Shown here: positions 49,426-58,939 of the stretch, one piece after another
Position numbering within the stretch: position 1 is the stretch's first letter
How the letters are laid out: the number at the start of each line of letters is the position of its first letter
From: Pseudomonadota bacterium
GTDB lineage: Bacteria > Pseudomonadota > Alphaproteobacteria > SP197
Direction of reading: 5' to 3'
Assembly: GCA_039028155.1 (NCBI GenBank)
Contig: JBCCIS010000019.1
Coordinates: 1 to 64,000 of the forward strand
DNA length: 64,000 bases
The notes under the pieces: generated by a model
Told to the model about the DNA's origin: nothing
The model's database searches: none
Seen by the model: the letters and a program-made list of their open reading frames with translations, nothing else
Made by a program: the position numbers and the translations under genes

Positions 49426-49877
49426 GACCCCGACCGCTCGCTCCGGCGCACGGTGTCGGTGCCGTCATAGTCGCCGTCCAGGGTGTACCAATAGACCCGC
49501 TCGCCGGGCCCCCGCGCCACGCGCCAACAGCCGGAACCGCCCGACCAATCGAAACACAACGTATCGTCTTCGATCCACCATCGACCGGAGTTGTCGTCAC
49601 CCGCCCAAAAGTCGACACCGCTACCGTCCAGTTCCGTGTCGGACCTTGCCGTCCAGTTGCGTTCGAAATGCCACACTTCGATGTACTTGTCGGCGAAGTA
49701 ATCCTGCAGCTCCGCCCCGGACATTGTCGGCGGCGGACGGTACGTCAGCATGACGACGAGCACACCAACGACAACGCAGCCAATCACTGCGAGCGGTAAC
49801 CCAAGGCGGATCAAGGCCGATGGCGGTCGCTCGGGCCAGAAGGTATCGGCGATCGTGCCCGGACCCGCCTCAGACAT
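49422..49877 (-). CDS. membrane-anchored protein of unknown function
   Basis: A 151-residue protein with one N-terminal helix (about residues 25-45, LGLPLAVIGCVVVGVLVVML) and a soluble part with repeated Trp (WHFERNWTARSD, WWIEDDTLCFDW, GCWRV) resembling a small lipocalin- or DUF-type binder. Two Cys in LCFDW and GCWRV could pair. It overlaps neighbours on both sides (4 and 8 bp), so it is part of a three-gene operon with esterase and DUF418 genes. Confidence 0.7.
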   Translation of the reverse strand: MSEAGPGTIADTFWPERPPSALIRLGLPLAVIGCVVVGVLVVMLTYRPPPTMSGAELQDYFADKYIEVWHFERNWTARSDTELDGSGVDFWAGDDNSGRWWIEDDTLCFDWSGGSGCWRVARGPGERVYWYTLDGDYDGTDTVRRSERSGS

Positions 49878-50808
49878 GGCTTCTTAGATACGCGCCGACC
49901 TCGTTGAGCGACTCCATGCCCTCGGGCACGAAATGGCACCAGTATTCCGTGGTGTGAACCATGCCGGGCAACGTCTTGAAGCGGGCGTCGATACCGGCTT
50001 CGACCGCTTTCTCGACGACCCGCTTGCCGTCGTCATGCAGCACCTCGCGCTCGCCGGCATGCACCAGGAAGGGCGGCAGGCCGGCGAAGTCGCCGAAGAC
50101 CGGCGAGACATAGGGATGGATCAGCGGCGTATCGTCGGTGACGTAGATGCTGGCCATCCAGGCGACGTCGTCCGGGCTGATCATCGGATCGAACGGCGCG
50201 CGTTCCGTCATCGACGGGCTGGAGCAGGTAAAGTCGGTCGCCGGCCCGAACGCGGCGGCGGCCTTGGGTAGGCGCCGCCCCTCGTCTCTCAAGCGCAGCA
50301 TGAGCGCGAAGGTCAGGTTGCCGCCCGCCGAATCGCCGGCCAGAAAAACTTCGCGCGGCGCGCTCTCGCCGACTGGGCCGTTGGCCAGAATCCAGGTCCA
50401 GGCGGAGACGCAGTCGTTCAGGCCGGCGGGATAGGGATGCTCGGGCGCCAATCGGTAATCGATGGCGAGCACCGCCATGCCGGTCGCGTGCGACATCGCC
50501 TCGACCTGGTGACGATAGCCGGCAAGCGTGCCAGCGACCCAGCCGCCGCCATGGATGAACATGAGCCTGAGATCCGGATCGGCGCCCTCGGCCAGGACCC
50601 ACTCCGACGGCACGGTGCCGGCAGAGACTTTCTCGATCCGCGTGGCGGGTGCGATGCGGGGCGCGACGCCGTCAATCACCAGGCTCTCATCGGTCTCGCG
50701 ACGATAGGCCCCGATGATCTCGTCGACAGACGCACCGGGCACCGGCTCGTTATCGCGCGCGGCCTTTTCGGCTGCTTCCAGCAGCTTGGCAAACTCCGGT
50801 GACGGCAT
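49870..50808 (-). CDS. alpha/beta hydrolase, hormone-sensitive-lipase type
   Basis: A 312-residue esterase. HGGGWVAGTLAGY near residue 85 is the oxyanion HGGG motif; GDSAGGNL near 157 gives the nucleophile Ser, and HAGEREVLHDD near 250 plus a later His (MVHTTEYWCHF) complete the triad. HSL-type enzymes hydrolyse small esters. First gene of the operon with two membrane-associated proteins. Confidence 0.88.
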   Translation of the reverse strand: MPSPEFAKLLEAAEKAARDNEPVPGASVDEIIGAYRRETDESLVIDGVAPRIAPATRIEKVSAGTVPSEWVLAEGADPDLRLMFIHGGGWVAGTLAGYRHQVEAMSHATGMAVLAIDYRLAPEHPYPAGLNDCVSAWTWILANGPVGESAPREVFLAGDSAGGNLTFALMLRLRDEGRRLPKAAAAFGPATDFTCSSPSMTERAPFDPMISPDDVAWMASIYVTDDTPLIHPYVSPVFGDFAGLPPFLVHAGEREVLHDDGKRVVEKAVEAGIDARFKTLPGMVHTTEYWCHFVPEGMESLNEVGAYLRSHV

Positions 50809-50882
50809 CTGGTCTTCCCTTAAGCGGATCGACGTTAGCGTCGCGCAACAGGTTGCCGTGACCAGCAGGCAAAGATCAACCG

Positions 50883-51494
50883 TTAGAGCAGACCGTGCAT
50901 CTGGAGGTCGCGGCGTAGGGTCTCGGGCCCGATGTAGTGATGAGTGTGAAAGCCGAGCGACGAAGCCGCTTCCGCGTTGGAGGCTGTATCGTCGATGAAC
51001 AGTGTCTCGTCTGCCTTCAGGCCGAAGCGTTCGAGGCTCAGGTGAAAGATGGCTGGATCCGGTTTAATGATCCCTTCCCGCCCCGAAACAACGATGTCGT
51101 CAAACCACCGCAAAAAACCGAAACGTTCTTCGGCCACCGGAAACGTCTCGGCGGACCAGTTCGTCAGACCAAAAAGCGGCACACCGGCGTTCCTTAGCTC
51201 CGCGACAATGGCCACGGTGTCGTCGAAGGTTCCGTTCCACATACGCTCGAACTGACCGTAGTAGGCTTCGATCAAGTCGCGGTGTTCGGGGAACTGCCCG
51301 ACTAAGATCGCGGTGGCTTCGGCGGTACTGCGCCCGGCATCCTGCTGGCTGTTCCATGCCTGCGTGCAGACGTTCGCGAGGAAGTCTTCCATGACTGCCT
51401 CGTCATCGATCATCTCACGGTAGAGGTGGCGGGGATTCCAGTCGATCAGGACACCGCCCAGGTCGAAAACGACATGGCGCGGCCGGACGCTCAC
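50883..51494 (-). CDS. HAD-superfamily hydrolase coupled to the sox operon
   Basis: A 203-residue haloacid-dehalogenase-like hydrolase from GTG 51494. Motif I is VVFDLGGVLIDW (nucleophile Asp11), motif II is FGLTNWSAE, motif III Lys lies in GIIKPDPAIF, and motif IV is LFIDDTASN. Its start overlaps the soxG stop by 4 bp (GTGA), placing it on the sox transcript. A phosphatase for a small metabolite is likely; its link to sarcosine oxidation is unclear. Confidence 0.85.
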   Translation of the reverse strand: MSVRPRHVVFDLGGVLIDWNPRHLYREMIDDEAVMEDFLANVCTQAWNSQQDAGRSTAEATAILVGQFPEHRDLIEAYYGQFERMWNGTFDDTVAIVAELRNAGVPLFGLTNWSAETFPVAEERFGFLRWFDDIVVSGREGIIKPDPAIFHLSLERFGLKADETLFIDDTASNAEAASSLGFHTHHYIGPETLRRDLQMHGLL

Positions 51495-52174
51495 GTCTGA
51501 TCGGCCACGGCGTCGCCGCTTTCGGGCTCGTCTTTCTTCTTGGCGGCCTTGCGTTTGGCCGGGCGGCGCCACGAGGCGGCCACGGGCGGCTCGGCGACGA
51601 TCGCGACGCCATAGGCTTCGCCCGCCCGCTCGAACCAGGTCCACAGGTAGTCGGCCTGGCTGCGCTCGACATAAACGTCATAGACGGGCGCGTTATCGAC
51701 CTGATCCAGGATGATCGTGGTGCGTGCCAGATGGCTCTGGGCGCACTGGCCGGCGGTGAAGACGCTTGGATGCAGATCGAGCGGGCAGCCCATGGCGAGA
51801 ACGTCGCGGGCCATCGGTCCGGCCAGCCGGATTACCGTGCGGCCTTCCGAGACGTCGATCACGGCACGGGCGGCACCGTCGAGCGCCTCGACAAGCGCCC
51901 TTTCCGCGCCCGGCGGGCCGACGATCAGCCACTCGTCCGGACCCAGCCACAGGCCGGTCAAGCCGTTGCCCTGGCTGGTCGTGTTGGGGGTTAAAGGAAG
52001 ATCTAAGCCCGTTGCCTTTTTAACTTCCTTTTCAATAGCTTGGCCACGCACGTTAATCTTCGTGAGATAGCGGCGTTCGGTCAGCCAAAGGCGAGCCTCG
52101 CCAGGCTCGGCGACGACCCTGGCATCGAGCCCCAGATGCGCCAGTGGGCTCTGTCTCAAGTAGCTCTCAACCAC
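51491..52174 (-). CDS. soxG: sarcosine oxidase gamma subunit
   Basis: A 227-residue SoxG starting at GTG 52174, overlapping soxA by 8 bp. WLGPDEWLIVGPPGAERALV and GRTVIRLAGPMARDVLAMGC are typical of SoxG, which is related to the GcvT fold and lies against the alpha subunit. The last ~25 residues are an unusual Lys/Arg- then Glu/Asp-rich tail (RPAKRKAAKKKDEPESGD). Confidence 0.88.
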   Translation of the reverse strand: MVESYLRQSPLAHLGLDARVVAEPGEARLWLTERRYLTKINVRGQAIEKEVKKATGLDLPLTPNTTSQGNGLTGLWLGPDEWLIVGPPGAERALVEALDGAARAVIDVSEGRTVIRLAGPMARDVLAMGCPLDLHPSVFTAGQCAQSHLARTTIILDQVDNAPVYDVYVERSQADYLWTWFERAGEAYGVAIVAEPPVAASWRRPAKRKAAKKKDEPESGDAVADQT

Positions 52175-55169
52175 GCAACCGCTCCCCTTCCGGATCGAAG
52201 AACACGGGATCGACGATCTTGGCGCGGACCACCTTGTCTTCCAACGGCAGCGACACCGTCTGACCCTTGCGCGCATGCCCGCTCTTGATGAGCGCCAGCG
52301 CGATGGAGCGGCCGCAATTGGGGCTCCAATAGCTCGACGAGACCCAGCCCTCCATCGGCACCGGCGGCGGCGCGTTCGGCGTCGGCGAGATATGCGCACC
52401 TTCCGGCAACACGACGTTGGGGTCTTCCGTCTCCAGCCCCACGAGTTGCTTCCTGTCCTGGCGCTCGGTGTCGGGCCGGCTCAGGCCGCGCTTGCCCAGG
52501 AAGTCCGGCTTATTCTTGCTGACGATCCAGTCCATACCGAGATCGTAGGGCGTCGTCGTGCCGTCGGTATCCTGGCCGGCGATGATGAACCCCTTCTCGG
52601 CGCGCAGCACGTGCATGGCTTCTGTGCCATAGGGCGTGATCGCGTACTTTTCGCCGACGGACATCAAGGCGTTCCACAGCGCCAGCCCGTAGCTGGCGGG
52701 CACCTGGACTTCGAAGCCGAGCTCGCCAGAAAAGCTGATGCGGAAAATGCGCGCGGGAATGCCCGCGACTTCGCCGTCCTGCCACGCCATGAACGGGAAG
52801 GCTTCGGTCGAAAAGTCGACGCCGGTCGTCAGTTCTTCGACGAGCTTGCGGCTGTTCGGCCCGGCAATCGCGATCGCCGCCCAGTGGGTGGTGACCGAGG
52901 TGCAATAGACCTCCAGATCCGTCCACTCAGTTTGCAGCCACTCTTCGAGCCAGTTCAGCACCGTCGGCGCGCCACCGGTGGTGGTGCTCATTAAGAAGTG
53001 GTTTTCGCCGATGCGTGATGTCACGCCATCGTCGAACACCATGCCGTCGTCCTTGCACATCAGGCCGTAGCGGCAGCGCCCGACGGCGAGCTTGCTGAAC
53101 GCATTCGTGTAGACGCGGTTGATCAGCTCGACCGCGTCGGGCCCTTGAATGTCGATCTTGCCGAGCGTGCTCGCATCCAGAATGCCGACCGACGCGCGCG
53201 CGGCGGCGACCTCGCGGTTCACCGCATCGGCGACGCTCTCGCGCTCGCGCAGATAACAGTAAGGCCGCTTCCACTGGCCGACGTCCTCGAAGTGGGCACC
53301 GTTTTGTTCGTGCCAGACATGCATCGGCGTCTTGCGGATGGGGTCCAGCAATTCCGCGCCGGTATCCTGTCCGGCGATCGCGCCGATGGTGGTCGCCGTA
53401 TAGAACGGCCGGAACGTGGTGTGGCCGACCTCTGGGATTGGCTCCTCGCGGGTCTCGGCCAGGATGGCAAGCGCGTTGACGTTCGACGTCTTGCCCTGGT
53501 CGGTGCCCATGCCGGTCGTGGTGTAGCGCTTGAAATGCTCGACCGAGCGGTAGTTCTCGCGCACCGCCAGACCGACATCGGCGGCGGTGACGTCGTTCTG
53601 GAAATCCAGGAACTTCTTGGCGCCCTTGCGGTCGGTTGGGATCGACCAGACGGCGCGCGGCGCGCTCACATCGTCGTCGGCAACGGCCGGCAGATCCGGC
53701 GCGGCACCGGCGGTCTTGCCAACGGCTTCGGCGGCGGCGCGCCCGGCGGCGGCACCGCCCGCAAGGCACGCACTCAAGGCAAAGTCGCCATTCGCGGCGC
53801 CGACACTTGTCTCGGCCTGACGCGACACGTCCGGGCGGAACTGGCTCATGTCGTCATCCCAGCGCAGCTTGCCGCCCGACTGGGAATAAAGATGAACCGT
53901 CGGGTTCCAGCCGCCGGACATCATGACGAGATCACACGCGATGGTGCGCTTGGTGCCACTGACGGCCTTGCCGTCGGCGGTTAACGGGATCACGTCGACC
54001 TGGTTGACCCGTTTGTCGCCGCGCGTGCCTGTAATGCCGCTGCCCGCCAGGATCTCGATATCCCGGCCCCGGGCCTGCGAGGCCAGCGGCCCGCCGACCT
54101 CCGAGCGCAGATCGACGATCGCAGCGATCTTGATACCGCCATCGGCGGCGTCGAGTGCGGCGCGGTAACCGGACTCGTTGTTGGTCACAAGCACGGCATT
54201 GTTGCCGGGCCGCACACCGAATCGATTGACGTAACTGCGCGCGGCGCCTGCCAGCATGATGCCGGGCCGGTCGTTCTCGGCGAAGACCAGCGGGCGCTCC
54301 AGCGCGCCGGTCGCCAGGATTACGTGGCGCGCGCGGATCTTCCACAAGCGTTGGCGTGGCCCGTGCCGTTCGTTCCGCGGCAGATGATCGTTCAGCCGCT
54401 CGACGGCAATCAGATAGTTGTGGTCCTGATAGGCGACCACCGTAGTGCGCGGCAGCAGCGACACGTCCGACATCGAGGCGAGTTCGTCGGTCGTCTGGTC
54501 GATCCACTGGGTCGCTGCCTCACCGCCGACGCTCTCGCGGCTCGACAAAAGCGAGCCGCCAAACGCCATCTGTTCGTCGGCCAGCATGACCCGCGCACCG
54601 GCGCGACCGGCAGCGAGCGCAGCCGACAGCCCGGCCGCTCCACCGCCGACGACCAGGACATCGCAGAACGCATAACGCTTTTCATAGGTCTCAGGATCGG
54701 CCTCACGCGGCGCCTTGCCCAGGCCGGCGGCCTTGCGGATGACCTTCTCGTAGAGCATCCAGGCGGCTTCCGGCCACATGAATGTCTTGTAGTAGAAGCC
54801 GGCAGGCAGGAACTTCGACAGGTGATTGTTGATCGACTGGATGTCGAAGTTGACGCTGGGCCAGCAGTTCTGGCTGGCGCCGACCAGGCCGTCGAAGAGT
54901 TCGATCTGGGTCGCGCGGATGTTGGGTTCCGTCAAGGCCCCCTCGCCCAACTGGACCAGCGCGTTCGGCTCTTCCGGACCGGCGGTGACGATGCCGCGCG
55001 GCCGGTGGTACTTGAAGCTGCGCCCAACCAGATGCACGCCGTTGGCAAGCAAGGCAGAGGCCAGGGTATCACCGGGATGGCCGAGGAAACGGTCACCGTC
55101 ATAGGTGAAGGCAAGCTCGCGGCTGCGATCGATCAAGCCGCCTTCGCTATTGCGGAACGACTGGCTCAT
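52167..55169 (-). CDS. soxA: sarcosine oxidase alpha subunit
   Basis: A 1000-residue subunit. Residues 1-~100 form the ferredoxin-like part with SFKYHRPRGIVTAGPEEPNA, residues ~168-500 a NAD-binding Rossmann domain (DVLVVGGGAAGLSAALAAGR), and ~600-980 a GcvT-type folate domain (RISFSGELGFEVQVP). With SoxB, SoxD and SoxG it oxidises sarcosine to glycine and transfers the methylene to THF, giving 5,10-methylene-THF and H2O2. It overlaps soxD by 4 bp. Confidence 0.94.
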   Translation of the reverse strand: MSQSFRNSEGGLIDRSRELAFTYDGDRFLGHPGDTLASALLANGVHLVGRSFKYHRPRGIVTAGPEEPNALVQLGEGALTEPNIRATQIELFDGLVGASQNCWPSVNFDIQSINNHLSKFLPAGFYYKTFMWPEAAWMLYEKVIRKAAGLGKAPREADPETYEKRYAFCDVLVVGGGAAGLSAALAAGRAGARVMLADEQMAFGGSLLSSRESVGGEAATQWIDQTTDELASMSDVSLLPRTTVVAYQDHNYLIAVERLNDHLPRNERHGPRQRLWKIRARHVILATGALERPLVFAENDRPGIMLAGAARSYVNRFGVRPGNNAVLVTNNESGYRAALDAADGGIKIAAIVDLRSEVGGPLASQARGRDIEILAGSGITGTRGDKRVNQVDVIPLTADGKAVSGTKRTIACDLVMMSGGWNPTVHLYSQSGGKLRWDDDMSQFRPDVSRQAETSVGAANGDFALSACLAGGAAAGRAAAEAVGKTAGAAPDLPAVADDDVSAPRAVWSIPTDRKGAKKFLDFQNDVTAADVGLAVRENYRSVEHFKRYTTTGMGTDQGKTSNVNALAILAETREEPIPEVGHTTFRPFYTATTIGAIAGQDTGAELLDPIRKTPMHVWHEQNGAHFEDVGQWKRPYCYLRERESVADAVNREVAAARASVGILDASTLGKIDIQGPDAVELINRVYTNAFSKLAVGRCRYGLMCKDDGMVFDDGVTSRIGENHFLMSTTTGGAPTVLNWLEEWLQTEWTDLEVYCTSVTTHWAAIAIAGPNSRKLVEELTTGVDFSTEAFPFMAWQDGEVAGIPARIFRISFSGELGFEVQVPASYGLALWNALMSVGEKYAITPYGTEAMHVLRAEKGFIIAGQDTDGTTTPYDLGMDWIVSKNKPDFLGKRGLSRPDTERQDRKQLVGLETEDPNVVLPEGAHISPTPNAPPPVPMEGWVSSSYWSPNCGRSIALALIKSGHARKGQTVSLPLEDKVVRAKIVDPVFFDPEGERLRG

Positions 55170-55453
55170 GCGTCGTCTCCGTCAAGCGTCGGCCTAGGCT
55201 CGGTGATGCCGTAGACCTTCAGGACCTCATGGGTGACCGTCGAGCGCGCGACATGGAACCACTTGCGGCAGCCATGGGCGTGAAACCAGCGCTCGAAGTG
55301 GACGCCCTTCGGGTTCTCGCGCATGAAGAGATAGTCGCCCCACTCAGCGTCGCTCGCGGTATCCGGGTCGGGCCGCACGATGTGGCCTTCGCCACCACAG
55401 GTGAACTCGGTCTGGGCGCGCGCGCCGCACCATGGGCATGTAATGACTAGCAT
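55166..55453 (-). CDS. soxD: sarcosine oxidase delta subunit
   Basis: A 95-residue zinc-binding subunit. MLVITCPWCGARAQTEFTCG has the two Cys ligands, and HGCRKWFHVARSTVTHEV the His/Cys ligands. It stabilises the SoxA/SoxB complex. It lies 14 bp after soxB and overlaps soxA by 4 bp. Confidence 0.92.
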   Translation of the reverse strand: MLVITCPWCGARAQTEFTCGGEGHIVRPDPDTASDAEWGDYLFMRENPKGVHFERWFHAHGCRKWFHVARSTVTHEVLKVYGITEPRPTLDGDDA

Positions 55454-55467
55454 CTCTCGCCCCCGCC

Positions 55468-56724
55468 CTAGTGCGCCACCGCGGCGGCGCCGTGTTCGTC
55501 GATCAAGAAGCCGGTTTCGAACCGCTTCAGGTCGAAGGCTTCGTTGATCTTGTGCGGACGGTCCTGGGCGATGGTGTGGGCGAAGACCCAGCCCGAGCCC
55601 GGCGTCGCCTTGAAGCCGCCGGTGCCCCAGCCGCAGTTGATGTAGAAGCCGTCGACCGGCGTCTTCGAAACAATCGGGCTGGCGTCCGGGCACGTGTCGA
55701 CGATACCACCCCAGGTGCGCATGACCTTGAGCCGGCTGACGATAGGATAGAGATCCTTCAGCGCCTCGATCTGGTGTTCGATGACATCGAACGACCCGCG
55801 CTGCGCGTAAGAGAGATAAGGGTCGATGCCGGCACCCAACACCAGTTCGCCCTTGTCTGATTGGCTGACATAGACGTGCACGGTGTTCGACATGATCACC
55901 GTGTCGATGACCGGCTTGATCGGCTCCGACACCATGGCCTGCAGCGGGTGGCTCTCGACCGGCAGACGAAGGCCCGCCATCGCCGCGACCACCGAGGCGT
56001 GACCGGCAACGACGGCGCCAATCTTCTTGGCGCGGATCGTGCCGCGGTTGGTTTCGACACCGGTCACCGCGCCGTTCTCTATATTGATGCCGGTGACCTC
56101 GCAGTTCTGGATGATGTCGATGCCGGCTTCGTCGGCGCTCCGCGCGTAGCCCCAGGCGACGGCGTCATGGCGGGCGGTCCCGGCGCGCCGCTGCATGGCG
56201 CCGCCCAGGACCGGATAACGGATGTTCTTGGAGATGTTGATGATCGGCGCGATTTGCTTGATCTGCGCCGGCGTCACCATCTCATAGTCGATACCGTTCA
56301 GGCGGCAGGCATGGCCGCGCCGGGTCAATTCCTTCAGGTCGTGTTCGTTATGGGCGAGGTTGATGACACCGCGCTGGGAGAACATGACGTTGTAGTTGAG
56401 GTCCTGGGAGAGCCCTTCCCACAGCTTCAGCGACTTCTCATAGAGATGCGCGCTTTCGTCCCACAGATAGTTGGAACGAACGATTGTGGTGTTACGTCCG
56501 GTATTGCCGCCGCCGAGCCAACCTTTTTCAAGCACCGCGACATTGGTGATGCCGTGTTCCTTGGCCAGGTAATAGGCGGTCGCCAGACCGTGGCCGCCGC
56601 CGCCGATGACAATGACATCGTATTCCGGCTTCGGGTCGGGGCTGCGCCACGCCTGAGGCCAGTTCTGATGGTAGTCGCGGGCCTGCCGAAGCAGGCTGAA
56701 AATGGAATACTTCACCTTGGCCAT
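55468..56724 (-). CDS. soxB: sarcosine oxidase beta subunit
   Basis: A 418-residue DAO-fold flavoprotein. The FAD motif [20 protein letters not shown] begins at residue 37, [16 protein letters not shown] follows, and His186 in [10 protein letters not shown] matches the His that carries covalent FMN in heterotetrameric sarcosine oxidases. This subunit oxidises the N-methyl group. It is the first gene of soxB-D-A-G-HAD and starts 117 bp after the ABC transporter operon, separated by a hairpin. Confidence 0.94.
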   Translation of the reverse strand: MAKVKYSIFSLLRQARDYHQNWPQAWRSPDPKPEYDVIVIGGGGHGLATAYYLAKEHGITNVAVLEKGWLGGGNTGRNTTIVRSNYLWDESAHLYEKSLKLWEGLSQDLNYNVMFSQRGVINLAHNEHDLKELTRRGHACRLNGIDYEMVTPAQIKQIAPIINISKNIRYPVLGGAMQRRAGTARHDAVAWGYARSADEAGIDIIQNCEVTGINIENGAVTGVETNRGTIRAKKIGAVVAGHASVVAAMAGLRLPVESHPLQAMVSEPIKPVIDTVIMSNTVHVYVSQSDKGELVLGAGIDPYLSYAQRGSFDVIEHQIEALKDLYPIVSRLKVMRTWGGIVDTCPDASPIVSKTPVDGFYINCGWGTGGFKATPGSGWVFAHTIAQDRPHKINEAFDLKRFETGFLIDEHGAAAVAH

Positions 56725-56794
56725 GGAGCCCCTGCCGACGCCACATTCCGGCCGGCACTATAGTCGTTCCGGCGCTGCAAGCTAGCGATGGGTG

Positions 56795-56813
56795 CCGGGC
56801 CGAATTGGCCCGG
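56795..56813. terminator. hairpin CCGGGCC-GAATT-GGCCCGG
   Basis: A perfect 7-bp GC stem with a 5-nt loop in the gap between the ABC transporter operon and soxB. It could end the transporter transcript or attenuate read-through into sox. No T tract follows on the minus strand. Confidence 0.45.
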
Positions 56814-56841
56814 GAACGACACGGTTTGCCCGATTTACGCG

Positions 56842-58935
56842 CTACTCGGCGGCGTCTTTCGCGTCGGTGAAGATGGGTTCCACCTGCTTCAAGTCGCCGA
56901 TGTCGATATGGCATTTGATGACGTGGCCAGGCTCGACTTCTTTGTCCGGCGGCACCTCGTCGTCGCAGATTTTGCCGATGTATCGCGGACAGCGGGTCGA
57001 GAAGCGGCAACCCTTGGGCGGGTTGATGACGCTCGGCATCTCGCCTTCCAACCGAATGCGCTTCTGTTTGACGTCCGGGTCGGGAATCGGCACCGCGGAC
57101 AGCAATGCTTCCGTATACGGGTGGTATGGCGGCTGAAAGATCGTATCTGCCGGGCCGGACTCCATGATCTGGCCGAGATACATGACGACGATGTCGTCGG
57201 AGATGAAGCGGACGACGCTGAGGTCATGGCTGATGAAGAGCAAGGTCGTGTTGTATTCGGCCTGCACTTCGTTCAGGAGGTTGATCACGGCGGCCTGCAC
57301 CGACACATCGAGCGCGGAGACCGGCTCGTCGGCGATCACCATGCTTGGGTTACCGGCGAACGCGCGCGCAACGGCGATGCGTTGTTTCTGACCGCCCGAA
57401 AGCTGGCGCGGCTTGCGCGTCGAGAACGCCGGGGGCAGACGCACGATGTTCAGCATGTCGGCGACGCGCTGGCGGACCTTGCTGCCGCTCGACTCAATCC
57501 CGAACTTCTTGATCACCCGGCCGATACAGTAGCCGACAGAGTGACTGGGATTCAGCGTGCCGTCGGGATTCTGGAACACCATCTGCAAGGCGCGGATCAG
57601 ATTGCGATCACGTTTGCTGACCGGCACGATGCCGATGTTCTTGCCCTCGAACTCAATCGAGCCGTCGGTCGCCGTCTCCAGCCCGGTCAGCACCTTGGCA
57701 AAGGTCGACTTGCCGCAGCCGGATTCGCCGACAATGGCGACCGTTTTGCCGGGTGTCGCATTGAAGTTCAGGCCCTCGTTGGCCTTCACATAGCGCGTGC
57801 CCTTGCCGGTGAAGAGCGCCGCCAGCGACCTGTCGCGCTGTTCGTAGAACTTGCTCATGTCGCGCACGTTGAGAACCGGATCGGCCCCTTCGATGCCGGA
57901 GTAGCTGGATCCGGCGGTCGACGCGACGTGCTCGATCTCATCCATACGCACACAACGGGCGCGATGAGTCGGGCTGCTGTCGATGGTCTCGATCGGGATT
58001 TCGCCCTTGTCGCAGCGGCCGGCGGAGAAGTACTTGCAACGCGGGCCAAAGGCGCAGCCGGGTGGGCGCTCATGCGGCAGCGACACCTGGCCTGGGATCG
58101 GTTCCAGCATGCGCGCATGTTTATCGGCGCTCAGCGTCGGGATGCAGTCGAAGAGACCGAACGTGTAAGGATGCTTGGTCTTCTTGAACAGCTCCTCGAT
58201 CGTGCCCTCTTCGACCATCTGGCCGGAGTACATGACGCCGACGCGGTCGCACACCTTCACGATCAAGCCGAGGTTGTGTGAGATGTAAAGAAGCGTGGTG
58301 TTGAACTTCTCGCGCAGAGCCGCGATCAGATCGATCACGGTCGCCTCGACCGTGACGTCAAGCGCGGTCGTCGGTTCGTCTAGCAACAGCAATGACGGGT
58401 TCGACAGCATCGCCATGGCGATGACGACACGCTGCTGCTGACCACCGGAGATCTGATGCGGGTAACGCGCCATGACCGATGTCGGGTCGGGCATGTTAAC
58501 GTCGCGCAGCATCTGGACGCAGCGGTCATAGGCTTCCTTGTCCGGCGTGCCCTCATGGAAGATCAGCACTTCCTTGAGCTGCGTGCCGATGGTGAGGCTG
58601 GGGTTCAGCGCGCTCATCGGCTCCTGATAGACCATGGCGATCTTGGAACCGCGGATCTGCCGCAACTCCTCTTCCGACATCGTCTTCATGTCGCGGCCTT
58701 CGAAACTGACCGAGCCGCGCACGATACCGCCGTTGCGACCCAGGTAGTTCATGATCGCCATGGCGACCGTCGACTTGCCGCAACCGGATTCGCCAACCAG
58801 GCCGTAGCTCTCACCGCGTTTCAGCGTAAGCGAGAAGTCCGGCACCGCCGGGATCTCGCCGATACGGGTGAAGTAGGATATCCCGAGATCCTTGATATCG
58901 AGGACGATGTCGTCGCTTGTCTGGGTGTCGGTCAT
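56842..58935 (-). CDS. dipeptide/nickel-type ABC transporter ATPase, fused DppD-DppF
   Basis: A 697-residue protein made of two complete nucleotide-binding domains. First: Walker A GLVGESGCGKSTVAMAIM near residue 46, signature ISGGQQQRVVIAMAML, Walker B LLLLDEPTTALD. Second: AIVGESGCGKSTFAKVLTG near 405, signature LSGGQKQRIAVARAF. Each ends with an oligopeptide-transporter-type C-terminal Cys region (GCAFGPRCKYFSAGRC and GCRFSTRCPRYIGKIC). It energises uptake with the two permeases encoded just upstream. Confidence 0.93.
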   Translation of the reverse strand: MTDTQTSDDIVLDIKDLGISYFTRIGEIPAVPDFSLTLKRGESYGLVGESGCGKSTVAMAIMNYLGRNGGIVRGSVSFEGRDMKTMSEEELRQIRGSKIAMVYQEPMSALNPSLTIGTQLKEVLIFHEGTPDKEAYDRCVQMLRDVNMPDPTSVMARYPHQISGGQQQRVVIAMAMLSNPSLLLLDEPTTALDVTVEATVIDLIAALREKFNTTLLYISHNLGLIVKVCDRVGVMYSGQMVEEGTIEELFKKTKHPYTFGLFDCIPTLSADKHARMLEPIPGQVSLPHERPPGCAFGPRCKYFSAGRCDKGEIPIETIDSSPTHRARCVRMDEIEHVASTAGSSYSGIEGADPVLNVRDMSKFYEQRDRSLAALFTGKGTRYVKANEGLNFNATPGKTVAIVGESGCGKSTFAKVLTGLETATDGSIEFEGKNIGIVPVSKRDRNLIRALQMVFQNPDGTLNPSHSVGYCIGRVIKKFGIESSGSKVRQRVADMLNIVRLPPAFSTRKPRQLSGGQKQRIAVARAFAGNPSMVIADEPVSALDVSVQAAVINLLNEVQAEYNTTLLFISHDLSVVRFISDDIVVMYLGQIMESGPADTIFQPPYHPYTEALLSAVPIPDPDVKQKRIRLEGEMPSVINPPKGCRFSTRCPRYIGKICDDEVPPDKEVEPGHVIKCHIDIGDLKQVEPIFTDAKDAAE

Positions 58936-58939
58936 GGCC

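Noticed and set aside
56788-58281. 497-codon open frame on the plus strand over the ABC ATPase
   Set aside because: Antisense to two intact ATP-binding domains; no supporting motif.
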